DNA of 64,000 bases from Edaphobacter sp. (GCF_028283685.1 NZ_JAPWKF010000005.1:124001-188000); one strand, 5' to 3'. Counted from the stretch's first letter, positions 36,892-45,873 are shown. Numbers and translations are program-made. The notes: generated from the sequence alone by a model not told the origin.

Positions 36892-37518
36892 ATGGCGAGA
36901 AAGAGCAGCAAGGGCGGCGGCACGGGCAGTGTCTTCACAGGATTCCTTCTCGGGGCGGTCACCGTCGCCGGAGTCGGGTACGCCTGGATGCACTACGGTG
37001 GTTCGCCCGCGAAGCTCCGCCAGGAGCTTCCTTCTCTGCCCGGAAGCCTGTCCGGAGACGGCGGCAACTCCGGGGATCCCTCCATGGGAAAGGGCTCTCC
37101 CGCACACGCAAGACCGCCGGTCGCTCCCAATCAGCCTGTTGCTCCTGCAGCAGCGGCTCAGCAGCATGAGCACGCCCGGCCGACGCCTCCCTTCGGCACG
37201 AGCGAGGATGTCTTTGAAGGCGGCGCTCACGTCTACCGCGCTCACTGCGCCAGCTGCCACGGAACCCCTATCCATGAGGCCGCCGCCAAGGGGGTGATGC
37301 CTCCGCCTCGGCAGCTCTGGAAGCAGGGAAGCCAGATTGGAGGGATGGCTCCCGGTGATGTCTACGAACGCATTGCGCATGGCGTCCACGGCAGCGGTAT
37401 GCCGGCCTTTGCCGGAAAGCTCTCCGATGCACAGATCTGGCAGGTGACACTATTGCTGACGAACGCCGACAAGGACCTGCCCGATCCGGTCACGCATATC
37501 CTCGACGGGAAAAAATAA
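36892..37518 (+). CDS. Membrane-anchored c-type cytochrome
   Basis: A 208-residue protein with an N-terminal membrane anchor (GSVFTGFLLGAVTVAGVGYAW), a Pro/Ala/His-rich linker of about 70 residues, and one class I cytochrome c domain with haem-binding CASCH near residue 123 and a Met ligand in SGMPAFAGKLSD. The domain should face the periplasm and act as an electron carrier; no oxidase or dehydrogenase gene is adjacent. The ATG follows AAGGAG by nine bases. A bidirectional terminator separates it from the DUF481 gene. Confidence 0.88.
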   Translation: MARKSSKGGGTGSVFTGFLLGAVTVAGVGYAWMHYGGSPAKLRQELPSLPGSLSGDGGNSGDPSMGKGSPAHARPPVAPNQPVAPAAAAQQHEHARPTPPFGTSEDVFEGGAHVYRAHCASCHGTPIHEAAAKGVMPPPRQLWKQGSQIGGMAPGDVYERIAHGVHGSGMPAFAGKLSDAQIWQVTLLLTNADKDLPDPVTHILDGKK

Positions 37519-37537
37519 GCTCCTGTCGTGAGCACAA

Positions 37538-37576
37538 AGAAAGCGGGTTCGAGAGGCAATCTCGAACCCGCTTTCT
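37538..37576. terminator. Bidirectional hairpin terminator
   Basis: Perfect 17-base arms from AGAAAGCGGGTTC to GAACCCGCTTTCT around a GGCAA loop, between the convergent cytochrome and DUF481 genes. Confidence 0.85.
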
Positions 37577-37597
37577 CTTGCGACTGTTTACGGTGCT

Positions 37598-38767
37598 TTA
37601 GTGAAGGGTGTAGGTTACGCCCGTTACAAATTGCAGGGAGTTCTTGTTGAAGCCGGTGGCGGGATTATTCAAGTAGTTGTCGAGAAGATTCACGCTCAGC
37701 GCGAACCGGTGATAGACCGGCAGCGCCAGCCCGAGGGCGCCGATCGCCGACCAGGCATCGGTGTTGTTCCACGACTGGATGTAGGTGCCGCTCTGGGTCA
37801 GCTGGATCTTTCCAGGCAGTGTGCGCCGATAGTTCTCGGCGAAGGTTGAGCCAATCAGATTGTTGTTCGGCGTTGTAACGACGGTCTGGATGTAGGACTG
37901 CTTTTCGTAGTGCAGGTCGGCCTTGGCGTCGAGCTGCTGGACGTTATCCAACAGGATCGTATAACCGGCGCCACCACCGTAGATCTGCTGCCAGTTCATG
38001 CCCTGCGAGTAGTTGTGGTCGTACGACAGACCGCCAAGAACATAAAACCGCGAGGTCAGGTACTTGTCGTGCTCGAAATCGGTGTGGAAGATGCTGGTCT
38101 TTGCCACCGCAGCAGGCGTCGGCGGATTAGTCTGCGGAATCGTTGGCTGGGTCAATTTGCCGTATGTCTCCAGCACATTGAAGGTGGTCCGCGTACGCAG
38201 CGGCAGATACGCCACCGAGGGGATTGCGCGAATCAGAGACACTCCCAGCGTGAAGGTCTGGCCATAGGAGGTAGACTGCAGCACGGTCGCGCCGCCGTTG
38301 ATGGAGCCATCCCATCCACTGAAGGGGCCAGGGTGTCCGTTCAACTCCTTGTTGTAGGTCGCGCCATCGACGACGTAGCCGATCTTGGCAGAGGGAATCG
38401 TCTCCCCGGTGCTCCCGGCCTCCTTGACCGCATTGTTTTCGATCTCGATCCCGCCGGGAGTCTTCGGCTGCTTGGTAACCTTCTCGTCCTTCTTCAGGAC
38501 GACAAAGTTGCTGGAGGAGCGCAGCTCCTTGACCTTGCTCATCGGAATGGTGACTTCACCCACAGCATCGCTTTTGAAGGTAATGCTGTCTCCTACGCTG
38601 CGTTCCAGCGTGCCGGTCAGCTGATCGCCATTGGTTAGAACGACCACATCGGGGGTTGGAGCGGCTGGTTTCGTCTGAGCCATGGCAGGGGAGATCGCTC
38701 CCGTCAGCAGGCCGATGGCTATCGCGACGCTACCTCGCAAAAATATGGTGTTCTTGTCTCTCTTCAT
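37598..38767 (-). CDS. DUF481-like outer-membrane barrel protein
   Basis: A 389-residue protein with a signal peptide (LRGSVAIAIGLLTGAISPAMA). The N-terminal part has a short strand-rich domain (DVVVLTNGDQLTGTLERSVG; AVGEVTIPMSKVKEL) typical of DUF481 proteins, then a long barrel region with alternating residues (FYVLGGLSYDHNYSQGMNW; DAKADLHYEKQSYIQTVV) ending VTGVTYTLH with the terminal aromatic/aliphatic pattern for outer-membrane insertion. The ATG at 38767 follows AAGAGG and starts the signal; the frame is open 48 codons further up. Function unknown; salt-induced outer-membrane proteins belong to this family. Confidence 0.8.
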   Translation of the reverse strand: MKRDKNTIFLRGSVAIAIGLLTGAISPAMAQTKPAAPTPDVVVLTNGDQLTGTLERSVGDSITFKSDAVGEVTIPMSKVKELRSSSNFVVLKKDEKVTKQPKTPGGIEIENNAVKEAGSTGETIPSAKIGYVVDGATYNKELNGHPGPFSGWDGSINGGATVLQSTSYGQTFTLGVSLIRAIPSVAYLPLRTRTTFNVLETYGKLTQPTIPQTNPPTPAAVAKTSIFHTDFEHDKYLTSRFYVLGGLSYDHNYSQGMNWQQIYGGGAGYTILLDNVQQLDAKADLHYEKQSYIQTVVTTPNNNLIGSTFAENYRRTLPGKIQLTQSGTYIQSWNNTDAWSAIGALGLALPVYHRFALSVNLLDNYLNNPATGFNKNSLQFVTGVTYTLH

Positions 38768-39135
38768 CTGGTGATGCCTCTTGTTCAAAATGTCGGGGAT
38801 GGCCGTTGAAAGGGTTAGAAGGTAGAACCGCGCAAACGGTTGTTTACGAAATGTATTCAGGAGGGCACTTTCATTTGTAAAACATTCACCGCGAAGGAGC
38901 TTAAGAGGCACTGCCTTGGCCGTGGTGCATTTTTATTTCGAAAGGTATTGCCAATTGTGTTTTCGCAGGCTTACTATCCGTTTCGGCTTTCGGTACAGTT
39001 CGCTTATCGCGCACGCGCCAGAACGCAATCACGTCGCAGATACATCGTTGCAGACCCTTTGTATCAATATGAGTTACAACTATCTGCCTGACGGGGCAGA
39101 ACTTAGCCCCTCAGTGTGTAAGAAAGGTAAAAACA
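38768..39135. promoter_or_regulatory. Intergenic region with candidate promoter for the GvpL/F-like gene
   Basis: No gene is supported in these 368 bases, which are more AT-rich than the flanks. TTGCCA at 38948-38953 and TACTAT at 38972-38977 (18-base spacer) form a candidate promoter reading toward the GvpL/F-like gene. AAGAAAGG just before its ATG is a good ribosome-binding site. Confidence 0.35.
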
Positions 39136-39870
39136 ATGGCTTGGTATGCCTATTGCGTAGCAGAAAGACAGGCTTTTCCGGAACTCTGCCGTCACCGCCG
39201 GCCGATGCCTCTGAACGGAGTGACCGGACTTTTCGGAAATCAAACGTTCCTTTTTCCCGCCAGTGATCTCGCAGTCATCGTTACCGAACACAATCCAGAA
39301 GACAGTGCAAAACTGGATCAGCAGTCACAAAAAGATCACGCTCGAGTGATCGCGGACTGCTTCAAACACTCCACGGTACTACCTTTCCGCTTTGGAACCA
39401 CCTTCCAGGACGACGACGCTCTGCGCCGCTCCGTCCGTTCCAACCAGCGTCACTTCCTGGCCAACGTCGAGCGTCTGCGCGGTAAGGCCGAGATGCACCT
39501 CAAGGTTCTCGTCGACGACACGTGCCCGGGCAATACGCTTCGCAACATGACGGTTGGGCAGGAGTATCTGACCAGCCTCCGGGAGAGTGCCAGCCGCCAG
39601 CGCGAGCGCCAGTCCAAGGCCCGTGCGCTATCGGTGCAGATGCACCGTATGTTCCTTCCTCTGGCCGAGGAAATTACATGCAAGCGCATGGAGTCCGGCA
39701 AGATGCTTCTCGATATCGCTCATCTCATCGATAACAAGACCATCGAGCGCTATCAGAACAAGTACAGCTCGGCGATCCAGCAGATGAAGGAGTGCAAGAT
39801 GCAGCTCTCCGGACCCTGGCCGCCATATCACTTCGTTCACCGGTCCAATCCACACCATACTCAGGCTTAA
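39136..39870 (+). CDS. Orphan GvpL/GvpF-like gas vesicle family protein
   Basis: A 244-residue protein of the GvpL/GvpF family. It has an N-terminal strand/helix domain beginning AWYAYCVAERQAF, the central STVLPFRFGTTFQDDDAL (the family's LPxRFGT motif), a Lys/Arg/Gln-rich helical region and the C-terminal LSGPWPPYHFV, the family's hallmark ending. In gas-vesicle producers GvpF and GvpL are accessory proteins binding the GvpA shell protein. Here no gvpA, gvpN or other gvp gene lies in the window, and the gene stands alone between its own promoter-like region and its own terminator. Length and motifs are intact, so it is probably functional in a different role. Confidence 0.87.
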   Translation: MAWYAYCVAERQAFPELCRHRRPMPLNGVTGLFGNQTFLFPASDLAVIVTEHNPEDSAKLDQQSQKDHARVIADCFKHSTVLPFRFGTTFQDDDALRRSVRSNQRHFLANVERLRGKAEMHLKVLVDDTCPGNTLRNMTVGQEYLTSLRESASRQRERQSKARALSVQMHRMFLPLAEEITCKRMESGKMLLDIAHLIDNKTIERYQNKYSSAIQQMKECKMQLSGPWPPYHFVHRSNPHHTQA

Positions 39871-39892
39871 AACGCTGAGAAGTAGTCTTTTT

Positions 39893-39925
39893 ACGGGCCA
39901 CCTTTTCCTGAAGGTGGCCCGTTTT
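39893..39925 (+). terminator. Rho-independent terminator of the GvpL/F-like gene
   Basis: Perfect 12-base stem ACGGGCCACCTT/AAGGTGGCCCGT with a 6-base loop, followed by TTTCTG. Confidence 0.85.
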
Positions 39926-40064
39926 CTGTCACATACAATCCCACGCTGTTACACGTCGCAGACTACCTTTTCCCATTCCGCGCGCATCCACTTTTGATAG
40001 TGGTTCATGCACGGTGTTGCCTGAGGCTGTCTCGGGTAGGCCGTGTGCGACAAGGAGAGTTCGA

Positions 40065-41675
40065 ATGTTGACGTCTGCACGACCCAAGTTTTTCACTGCC
40101 CTGGCCCTTGCTGGAGCGCTCACAGGCTCCATCTTCGCTCCATCGGTTCATGCACAGGAGCAGAACCCCATGGCGCAGCAGGCCCCGCCGGATGACAACA
40201 AGATCACCAAGGAATCAGAGGGTGTCTATCTCTACCGGGTCAAGGTGGTGCAGCGTAACCTAGATGCCGTCAACTATCTCCACCGCAGCGGATCGACGAA
40301 GATCGCCTTCAAGGGAACGCCCCTGCTTCCCATGGCCAAGGGTGAGGCCAAGGTTACCAGCGAGCGTGGCGGCATCACGATCAACGCACAGTTCGAGGGG
40401 CTTACGCCTGCGAATGGCTTTGGCAAAGAGTATCTGACCTATGTGCTCTGGGCGATTACGCCTGATGGCCGTCCCAACAACCTTGGTGAGATCCTCCCGT
40501 CGGGCGGCAAGGGCAAGAACAACATCACGGTTACGACAGCGCTGCAGTCCTTTGGCCTTGTGGTTACAGCCGAGCCGTACTTCTCGGTCACGCAGCCAAG
40601 CGACCTCGTTGTCCTCGAAAATCAGATCATCCAGGACAAAACCACCGGCGTGCTCGAAAAAGTGAACGCTCACTACATGCTTCTTCCTCGCGGAACTTAT
40701 GCGGAGACTGCTGGCTCAAAGAGCGTGCTGGACCCCATCACGCGTGACGAGAAGATGCCGCTTGAACTGTACGAGGCCAACAATGCGCTGCGCATCGCGC
40801 AGCAGGCCGGAGCGGACAAGTACGCAGGCGATATCTACAACGAGGGCCTGCTCGATCTGAAGAACGCGACCGACATTCTGAGCGGCAAAAAACCGGACCA
40901 GAAGATGGGCATTACATACGCTCGCCAGGCAGTGCAACGCGCCGAAGATGCCCGTCTTGTGACGCTGCGGAAGCAGGCCGCTGAGCGTCAGCGCAACGCG
41001 GAACTCGCCCAGCAGAAGGCTGAGCAGCAGGCGCAGCAGTCGGCTCTTGATGCTGAGCGCGCCAAGGCGGCTCAGGCTGAGGCGGATGCGGCACGTGCGA
41101 AGGCTCAGGCGGAAGCCGCTCAGGCAGCGGCTCAGGCAGCGCAGGCAAACAAGCAGGCCGATAGCGCCAAGGAGGCGCGGGAACGTCTGCTCTCTCAGCT
41201 GAACAGTGTGCTCGCTACCAGTGAAACCGCGCGCGGCCTGATCGTCAACATGTCGGACGTGCTCTTCGACACCGGCAAGTACACTCTGAAGTCCAACACG
41301 CAGATCAGCCTGGCCAAGGTTGCAGGCATTCTGCAGGCCTATCCTGGGCTGAAGCTTCAGGTGGAGGGCTACACCGACAGCACCGGCAGTCCGCAGTTCA
41401 ATCAGAAGCTGTCGGAGAACCGGGCCGGTGCAGTCCGCGACTTCCTGGTCACCCAGGGGGTCAACGCTGACAATATCGTTGCGACCGGATACGGCATGGC
41501 CAAGCCAGTCGCCGATAACAATACGGCGAAGGGACGGCAGCTGAACCGGCGCGTGCAGCTGGTTGTCTCGGGCGATGCGATCGGCGTATCGCAGCAGAAG
41601 GGACCGGATGCGGATTCTTCGCCGGCACAGGCTCCACCGCCTGCGTCGGGCACCTCGAATCCACCGCAGGAGTAA
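40065..41675 (+). CDS. OmpA family outer-membrane protein with coiled-coil stalk
   Basis: A 536-residue exported protein. The signal peptide (FFTALALAGALTGSIFAPSVHA) is followed by a globular N-terminal domain of about 260 residues with no recognised barrel, an Ala/Gln/Glu coiled coil of about 90 residues (QRNAELAQQKAEQQAQQSA onward), and a C-terminal OmpA peptidoglycan-binding domain with VLFDTGKYTLKSNTQISL, VEGYTDSTGSPQFNQKLSENRA and GRQLNRRVQLVVSG, which carries the Asp and Arg that bind diaminopimelate. The last 30 residues are Pro/Ser-rich. The ATG at 40065 follows AGGAGAG. It probably tethers the outer membrane to peptidoglycan. Confidence 0.9.
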   Translation: MLTSARPKFFTALALAGALTGSIFAPSVHAQEQNPMAQQAPPDDNKITKESEGVYLYRVKVVQRNLDAVNYLHRSGSTKIAFKGTPLLPMAKGEAKVTSERGGITINAQFEGLTPANGFGKEYLTYVLWAITPDGRPNNLGEILPSGGKGKNNITVTTALQSFGLVVTAEPYFSVTQPSDLVVLENQIIQDKTTGVLEKVNAHYMLLPRGTYAETAGSKSVLDPITRDEKMPLELYEANNALRIAQQAGADKYAGDIYNEGLLDLKNATDILSGKKPDQKMGITYARQAVQRAEDARLVTLRKQAAERQRNAELAQQKAEQQAQQSALDAERAKAAQAEADAARAKAQAEAAQAAAQAAQANKQADSAKEARERLLSQLNSVLATSETARGLIVNMSDVLFDTGKYTLKSNTQISLAKVAGILQAYPGLKLQVEGYTDSTGSPQFNQKLSENRAGAVRDFLVTQGVNADNIVATGYGMAKPVADNNTAKGRQLNRRVQLVVSGDAIGVSQQKGPDADSSPAQAPPPASGTSNPPQE

Positions 41676-41698
41676 AGGCTGCGGCAGTAGCCAAGCGG

Positions 41699-41731
41699 CG
41701 CCGGGCTCACCGATGGGAGCCCGGCGTTTTT
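41699..41731 (+). terminator. Rho-independent terminator of the OmpA-family gene
   Basis: Perfect 10-base stem CGCCGGGCTC/GAGCCCGGCG with an 8-base loop, followed by TTTTT. Confidence 0.9.
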
Positions 41732-41792
41732 GTGCATGGAATCAACAACAGAGATGCAGTCGATAGCTGTCTCAGCCGGAGACAACTTCAGG

Positions 41793-42023
41793 CTACATGT
41801 GAATGGTCCAGCCCAGCTCCGCAAGCTTCTCTTCGATATCGGCCAGCGCATTGGACAGGGCCGAGCGGCGATGAGGGCTCGAGGTCCGTTCCGAAAGGAT
41901 GCGTTCGCGCTGTAGCTCCAGCGACTGGAGCATACGCTTGCGCTCGGCCGACTCGATCTGATTCTCTTCGGACTTCGGGGCTTCTTGCTGCGGGACTGCG
42001 GCCTGTGCCTGCTGCTCTTCCAC
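41793..42023 (-). CDS. Small Glu/Gln-rich hypothetical protein
   Basis: A 76-residue, highly charged helical protein: a Gln/Ala/Glu-rich N-terminus then AERKRMLQSLELQRERILSE and a C-terminal RSALSNALADIEEKLAELGW with a hydrophobic heptad pattern, so coiled-coil dimerisation is likely. A GTG at 42023 follows GGGAGAG by seven bases and is preferred over the ATG at 42050, which has no ribosome-binding site. Function unknown. Confidence 0.6.
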   Translation of the reverse strand: MEEQQAQAAVPQQEAPKSEENQIESAERKRMLQSLELQRERILSERTSSPHRRSALSNALADIEEKLAELGWTIHM

Positions 42024-42213
42024 GGATTTACTCTCCCATCCTCGAGACATAGGCCCATTCTACGCTTGTCGTTGTTACAAAAGGACAAACCCGGAAGATG
42101 ATCCTCTCTGCACATGGGTGCCGGCTGCGAATCTACATTCATGTGCAGCCCCGGTTTTAGAGGCCGTCGTTCGCCCTTCATGTAACCTGAGATGGCGGCT
42201 GGGGAGCATGGGA

Positions 42214-43155
42214 ATGATCGTTGAAATTGAAGGATTGAGGAAGGTTTACGACGGCAAGCAGCGCGTCGTGGCCGTCGATGGTATCGACCTCAACGTCCGT
42301 CCCGGCGAGCTGTACGGCCTTCTCGGTCCCAACGGAGCAGGGAAGACTACCACCATCAGCATCTGCACCACGCGTGTCTTGCCTACCGCAGGAGTTGTCC
42401 GCATCGCGGGCATCGACGTCGTGAAGACGCCTGCACTTGCGCGCAAGCGTATCGGCGTCGTGCCGCAGTACAACACGCTCGATCGCGCCTGCACGGTCTA
42501 CGAGAACATCTTCTTCCACTGTCTCTATTTTGGCTTTTCGCGTGTCGACGCCCGCGAGCGCACCGTGAAGCTGCTGGAGCAGTTCCATCTCTCAGAGCGT
42601 GGAGAGGCCTATCCTTCTCAGCTCTCCGGTGGCCTCGCACAGCGTGTGCAGATTGCGCGTGCCATCGCGCATCGTCCCAGCGTGCTCTTTCTCGATGAGC
42701 CCAGCGCCGGTCTCGATCCGCAGAGCCGCATCGCCATGTGGGAGGCTGTCCGCAACCTGCGTCAGGAGGGCATCACCGTCGTCCTGACCACGCACTACAT
42801 GGAAGAGGCCGACGAGCTATGCGAGCGCGTCGCCATCATCGATCACGGCAAGATTCTTGTAGAAGATACGCCTTCGGCTCTCAAGGGCTCGGTCGGCGCG
42901 CAGCGTGTCTATGAGCTTGATCTGCGTACGCAGCAGGGCATGCCGCAACTGATGAGTGAACTCGAACGCAGGCCGGGTATCGCAAGCGTCGAGACGACAG
43001 CCTCGGGCCTGCGTATCTTCGCGGAAGGCGCCGAAGGCCTGCTGTCGGAGGTTGTCAGCCTGGCGAATCCTTATGGTCTGCGCGATCTGACTATCACGGA
43101 GACCAGTCTGGAGACGGTCTTCATTCGTCTCACCGGTCGCGAGCTGCGGGAGTAA
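42214..43155 (+). CDS. ABC exporter ATP-binding subunit, DrrA/NodI-like
   Basis: A 313-residue ABC-2-type ATPase: Walker A GPNGAGKTT, Q-loop VVPQYNTLD, signature LSGGLAQR, Walker B VLFLDEPSAGLDP and switch TTHYMEEAD. The C-terminal extension (LDLRTQQGMPQLM to ETVFIRLTGRELRE) is typical of DrrA/NodI exporters. The ATG at 42214 follows GGGGAG by seven bases; an ATG two codons earlier is too close to it. The permease gene starts 4 bases after the stop. Relatives export antibiotics, lipids or polysaccharide; the substrate is open. Confidence 0.9.
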   Translation: MIVEIEGLRKVYDGKQRVVAVDGIDLNVRPGELYGLLGPNGAGKTTTISICTTRVLPTAGVVRIAGIDVVKTPALARKRIGVVPQYNTLDRACTVYENIFFHCLYFGFSRVDARERTVKLLEQFHLSERGEAYPSQLSGGLAQRVQIARAIAHRPSVLFLDEPSAGLDPQSRIAMWEAVRNLRQEGITVVLTTHYMEEADELCERVAIIDHGKILVEDTPSALKGSVGAQRVYELDLRTQQGMPQLMSELERRPGIASVETTASGLRIFAEGAEGLLSEVVSLANPYGLRDLTITETSLETVFIRLTGRELRE

Positions 43156-43159
43156 ACCT

Positions 43160-44023
43160 ATGGCAGAACTGGCTCAGATTCACGCCGAAGCGCCGGCCTC
43201 GACCGGCGGTTCCACGACCACGCAATACCTGCGCGCCTTCGCCGGGCTCTTTCTGCGCGATCTGCATGTTCTGCGTCGCGAGCTGTTTCCCTTCGTCATC
43301 CGCGTCTGCATGAACCCTCTGCTCTTCCTCTTCGTGTTCACCTTCATCATGCCGCACATGAGCGGTGGCGCCTCGATGAATCCCACGGCTGCCATGGCTG
43401 GTGGAAACTTCAGCACGGTGCTGCTGCCTGGCTTGATGGCCGTGGCCATCATGTTCAGCGGAATCGCCGCCGTCGCGTTGCCGCTGGCGCAGGAGTTCGG
43501 TGTCACCCGTGAGATCGACGATCGCGTGATGTGCCCTCTTCCGGTCGCAGCGATCGCGCTCGAGAAGATGTGCTTCTCCGCGATGCAGAGCATCATCGCG
43601 GCAGCCGTGGTCTTTCCGTTGGCGTACTACATCCCCACCACGCCTGTCGTCGCGCATGTCTCCAACTGGCCCTATCTCATCCTCGTCTTGATCCTTGCCA
43701 GCCTGACCTCGGGCGCGCTGGGACTGACCATCGGCACCAGTGTTAAGCCGCAGCAGATTGGCCTCATCTTCGGTGTCGTGGTCATGCCGATCACCTTCCT
43801 CGGCTGCGTCTACTATCCGTGGGCCGCGCTCGATCGCATCAAGTGGCTGCAGATGGGCGTGCTGGTGAACCCGATCGTCTACATGAGCGAGGGGCTGCGC
43901 TCGGCGCTGACGCCCGCGTTGCCGCACATGCATCCTGCACTCATCCTGGGCATGCTGGTCTTCTTCCTGATGCTGCTGACCTGGCTCGGTGTTCGCGGTT
44001 TCCTGCGCCGCGTGATCGGCTAA
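43160..44023 (+). CDS. ABC exporter permease subunit, DrrB/NodJ-like
   Basis: A 287-residue ABC-2 permease with six membrane helices: NPLLFLFVFTFIMPHMSGG, STVLLPGLMAVAIMFSGIAA, a cytoplasmic loop with EFGVTREIDDRVMCPLPV (the family's charged motif), then three more helices including VVMPITFLGCVYYPWAAL and a final LILGMLVFFLMLLTWLGV. It is paired with the ATPase gene just upstream. Convergent with the ypdA-like gene, with two bases between stops. Confidence 0.88.
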   Translation: MAELAQIHAEAPASTGGSTTTQYLRAFAGLFLRDLHVLRRELFPFVIRVCMNPLLFLFVFTFIMPHMSGGASMNPTAAMAGGNFSTVLLPGLMAVAIMFSGIAAVALPLAQEFGVTREIDDRVMCPLPVAAIALEKMCFSAMQSIIAAAVVFPLAYYIPTTPVVAHVSNWPYLILVLILASLTSGALGLTIGTSVKPQQIGLIFGVVVMPITFLGCVYYPWAALDRIKWLQMGVLVNPIVYMSEGLRSALTPALPHMHPALILGMLVFFLMLLTWLGVRGFLRRVIG

Positions 44024-44025
44024 CC

Positions 44026-45039
44026 CTACGAGCTGACGGGTGTCTGCGCAAGCTTTGTCTGCAGGTCTTCCGCGATCTGCTTCCCATGGAAGCGCCCGTT
44101 CTCGATGAAGATCTCGTTGGTGCGCTCCCCGGCAACCACAACACCTGCGAGGTACACGCCCGGGACGTTGCTCTCAAGCGTCGTTGGATCGCATGCCGGG
44201 CAGCGATCGTTCGCATCATCCAATTTGACGCCCAGCGCTTCGAGAAACTCGAAGTCGGGCCGGTAACCCGTCAGCGCAAAGACGAATTGATTCGCGAAGG
44301 TAACCTCGCCGTCAGGCGTGGCCACACTGACGGTGTCCTCGGCAATCGACAAGACATTGCTGTTGAAATAGGCGGTGATCTCACCATTCTTCACGCGATT
44401 GTTGAAGTCAGGCAGGATCCAGTACTTCACGTGGCGGTGCATCTCGGGGCCGCGATGTACCAGCGTGACCTTCGCGCCGTGGCGCCACAGGTCGAGCGCC
44501 GCGATCGCCGCCGAGTTCTTGCCGCCGATCACCAGCACTTCCAGGTCATAGTAAGGATGCGGATCGTGGTAGTAGTGGAAGACCTTGTTCAGGTCCTCGC
44601 CGGGAATCCGCAGGTAATTCGGGAGATCATAGTATCCGGTTGCGATTACCAGCTTGCGTGCGCGATGGGTCAGCGATCGCTGAAACCGGTCCACCGTGCA
44701 CACAGTGAAGTCGCCATCGCTGCCCGTCACGCGATCGACCGTCTCGTACTGACGCACGTCGAGTGAATAGTGCTCGGCCACCTTGCGGTAGTACTCCAGC
44801 GCCTCGTTTCGGGTAGGTTTCTGGTTCGGGCTGGAGAAGGGGAGATCACCGATCTCCAGCAGCTCCGGAGTCGTGAAGAACGTCATGTTCGAGGGATAGT
44901 GAAAGAGCGAATTGCACAGGCAGCCCTTATCGATCAGCACTGCCTTGAAGCCCGCACGCTGCGCTTCGATGGCACAGGCCATGCCTGTCGGTCCCGCACC
45001 AATTACCAGAAGATCTGCAATCGCCTCACGTTCGCTCAT
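44026..45039 (-). CDS. ypdA: YpdA-type thioredoxin reductase-like flavoprotein (bacillithiol disulfide reductase)
   Basis: A 337-residue FAD/NAD(P)H enzyme with the FAD loop VIGAGPTGMACAIEAQRAGF, the family's diagnostic KGCLCNSLFHYPSNMTFFTT, a second nucleotide loop VLVIGGKNSAAIAALDLWRH, and the C-terminal GVYLAGVVVAGERTNEIFIE. Thioredoxin reductase's CxxC is absent, as in other YpdA proteins, which recycle oxidised bacillithiol in Firmicutes. This suggests that the organism makes bacillithiol, although no bsh gene lies in the window. Confidence 0.88.
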   Translation of the reverse strand: MSEREAIADLLVIGAGPTGMACAIEAQRAGFKAVLIDKGCLCNSLFHYPSNMTFFTTPELLEIGDLPFSSPNQKPTRNEALEYYRKVAEHYSLDVRQYETVDRVTGSDGDFTVCTVDRFQRSLTHRARKLVIATGYYDLPNYLRIPGEDLNKVFHYYHDPHPYYDLEVLVIGGKNSAAIAALDLWRHGAKVTLVHRGPEMHRHVKYWILPDFNNRVKNGEITAYFNSNVLSIAEDTVSVATPDGEVTFANQFVFALTGYRPDFEFLEALGVKLDDANDRCPACDPTTLESNVPGVYLAGVVVAGERTNEIFIENGRFHGKQIAEDLQTKLAQTPVSS

Positions 45040-45060
45040 CTTTTTATCTTACTTAACTGG

Positions 45061-45095
45061 CAAGGTCCGGCGAGGTGAAAGCCTGCCGGACCTTG
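45061..45095 (-). terminator. Strong hairpin after the LuxR-type regulator gene
   Basis: Perfect 11-base arms CAAGGTCCGGC/GCCGGACCTTG with a further AGG/CCT pairing in the loop, between the regulator stop and the ypdA start. There is no immediate T-run on the minus strand, so it could be a terminator or a processing site. Confidence 0.5.
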
Positions 45096-45117
45096 ACGAT
45101 TGTGTGCGAAAGACGAG

Positions 45118-45825
45118 CTAGTTTTCCAGCGTGACCAGCTTGTGAGCGATGGCAAAGAGCGCAAGCTCCAGCCGGGTCGATACACCAGTCTTATCGAAGA
45201 TGTTCGAGAGATGACGCTTCACCGTCTCCTCGCTGATCGCAAACTGCTTCGCGACGTCCTTGTTGCTGCATCCCTCGACGATGCAGGTGACCACCTCAAG
45301 TTCGCGAGGCGTCAGGCCGTAGGTCTTCTTTTCCGGTGCTGCGGCTGCCTGTTGCATCAAATCGTTGAGTGCCGAGACCAGGTTCACAACACGCTCTCCG
45401 CCGATCCAGTAATCGCCGGAGAGAACCGCGCGCATCGACTTCGAGAGATCGGCGGCTGCCGCATCCTTGAGGACGATGCCGCGTGCTCCGATCTGCAGCG
45501 CCTCGATGATCTGCTGCGTGGTGATCGTGCTCGTCAGAAGGATGACCTTTACGCGCGAAGACTTCTCCAGGATGGCACGTAGAGCCTCCAGTCCAGGCAG
45601 CCTCGGCATCATCACATCGAGCAGAAGAACATCCGGTTCCTTTTCGAGGGTCTCCGTGATGGCGACATCACCGTCTTCAGCCTCTCCCACAACCTGAAAT
45701 CCCGGCTCGCTTTCGAGCATGTTCTTCACGCCGAAGCGCACGACAGGATGATCGTCCGCGACGACGACCCGTATGGCATTGCCGGGCGTTGGGGTGTTGT
45801 TCGAGGCCTTCACGGTGTCGTTCAT
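45118..45825 (-). CDS. NarL/LuxR-type response regulator
   Basis: A 235-residue regulator. Receiver domain: acidic pair in VVADDHPVV, phospho-acceptor D70 (LLLDVMMP), switch Thr in LLTST, Lys in VLKDAAAADL. After a linker, the LuxR-type helix-turn-helix is LTPRELEVVTCIVEGCSNKD then VAKQFAISEETVKRHLSNIF. The ATG at 45825 follows GGGAG. It lies 48 bases downstream of the REC-HPt gene, same strand, so phosphotransfer between them is plausible. No kinase gene is nearby. Confidence 0.92.
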   Translation of the reverse strand: MNDTVKASNNTPTPGNAIRVVVADDHPVVRFGVKNMLESEPGFQVVGEAEDGDVAITETLEKEPDVLLLDVMMPRLPGLEALRAILEKSSRVKVILLTSTITTQQIIEALQIGARGIVLKDAAAADLSKSMRAVLSGDYWIGGERVVNLVSALNDLMQQAAAAPEKKTYGLTPRELEVVTCIVEGCSNKDVAKQFAISEETVKRHLSNIFDKTGVSTRLELALFAIAHKLVTLEN

Positions 45826-45873
45826 GACTCTGCTCCCATGGTTTGTTTCTGACCAACAGCCAGCTCGGCTGCT

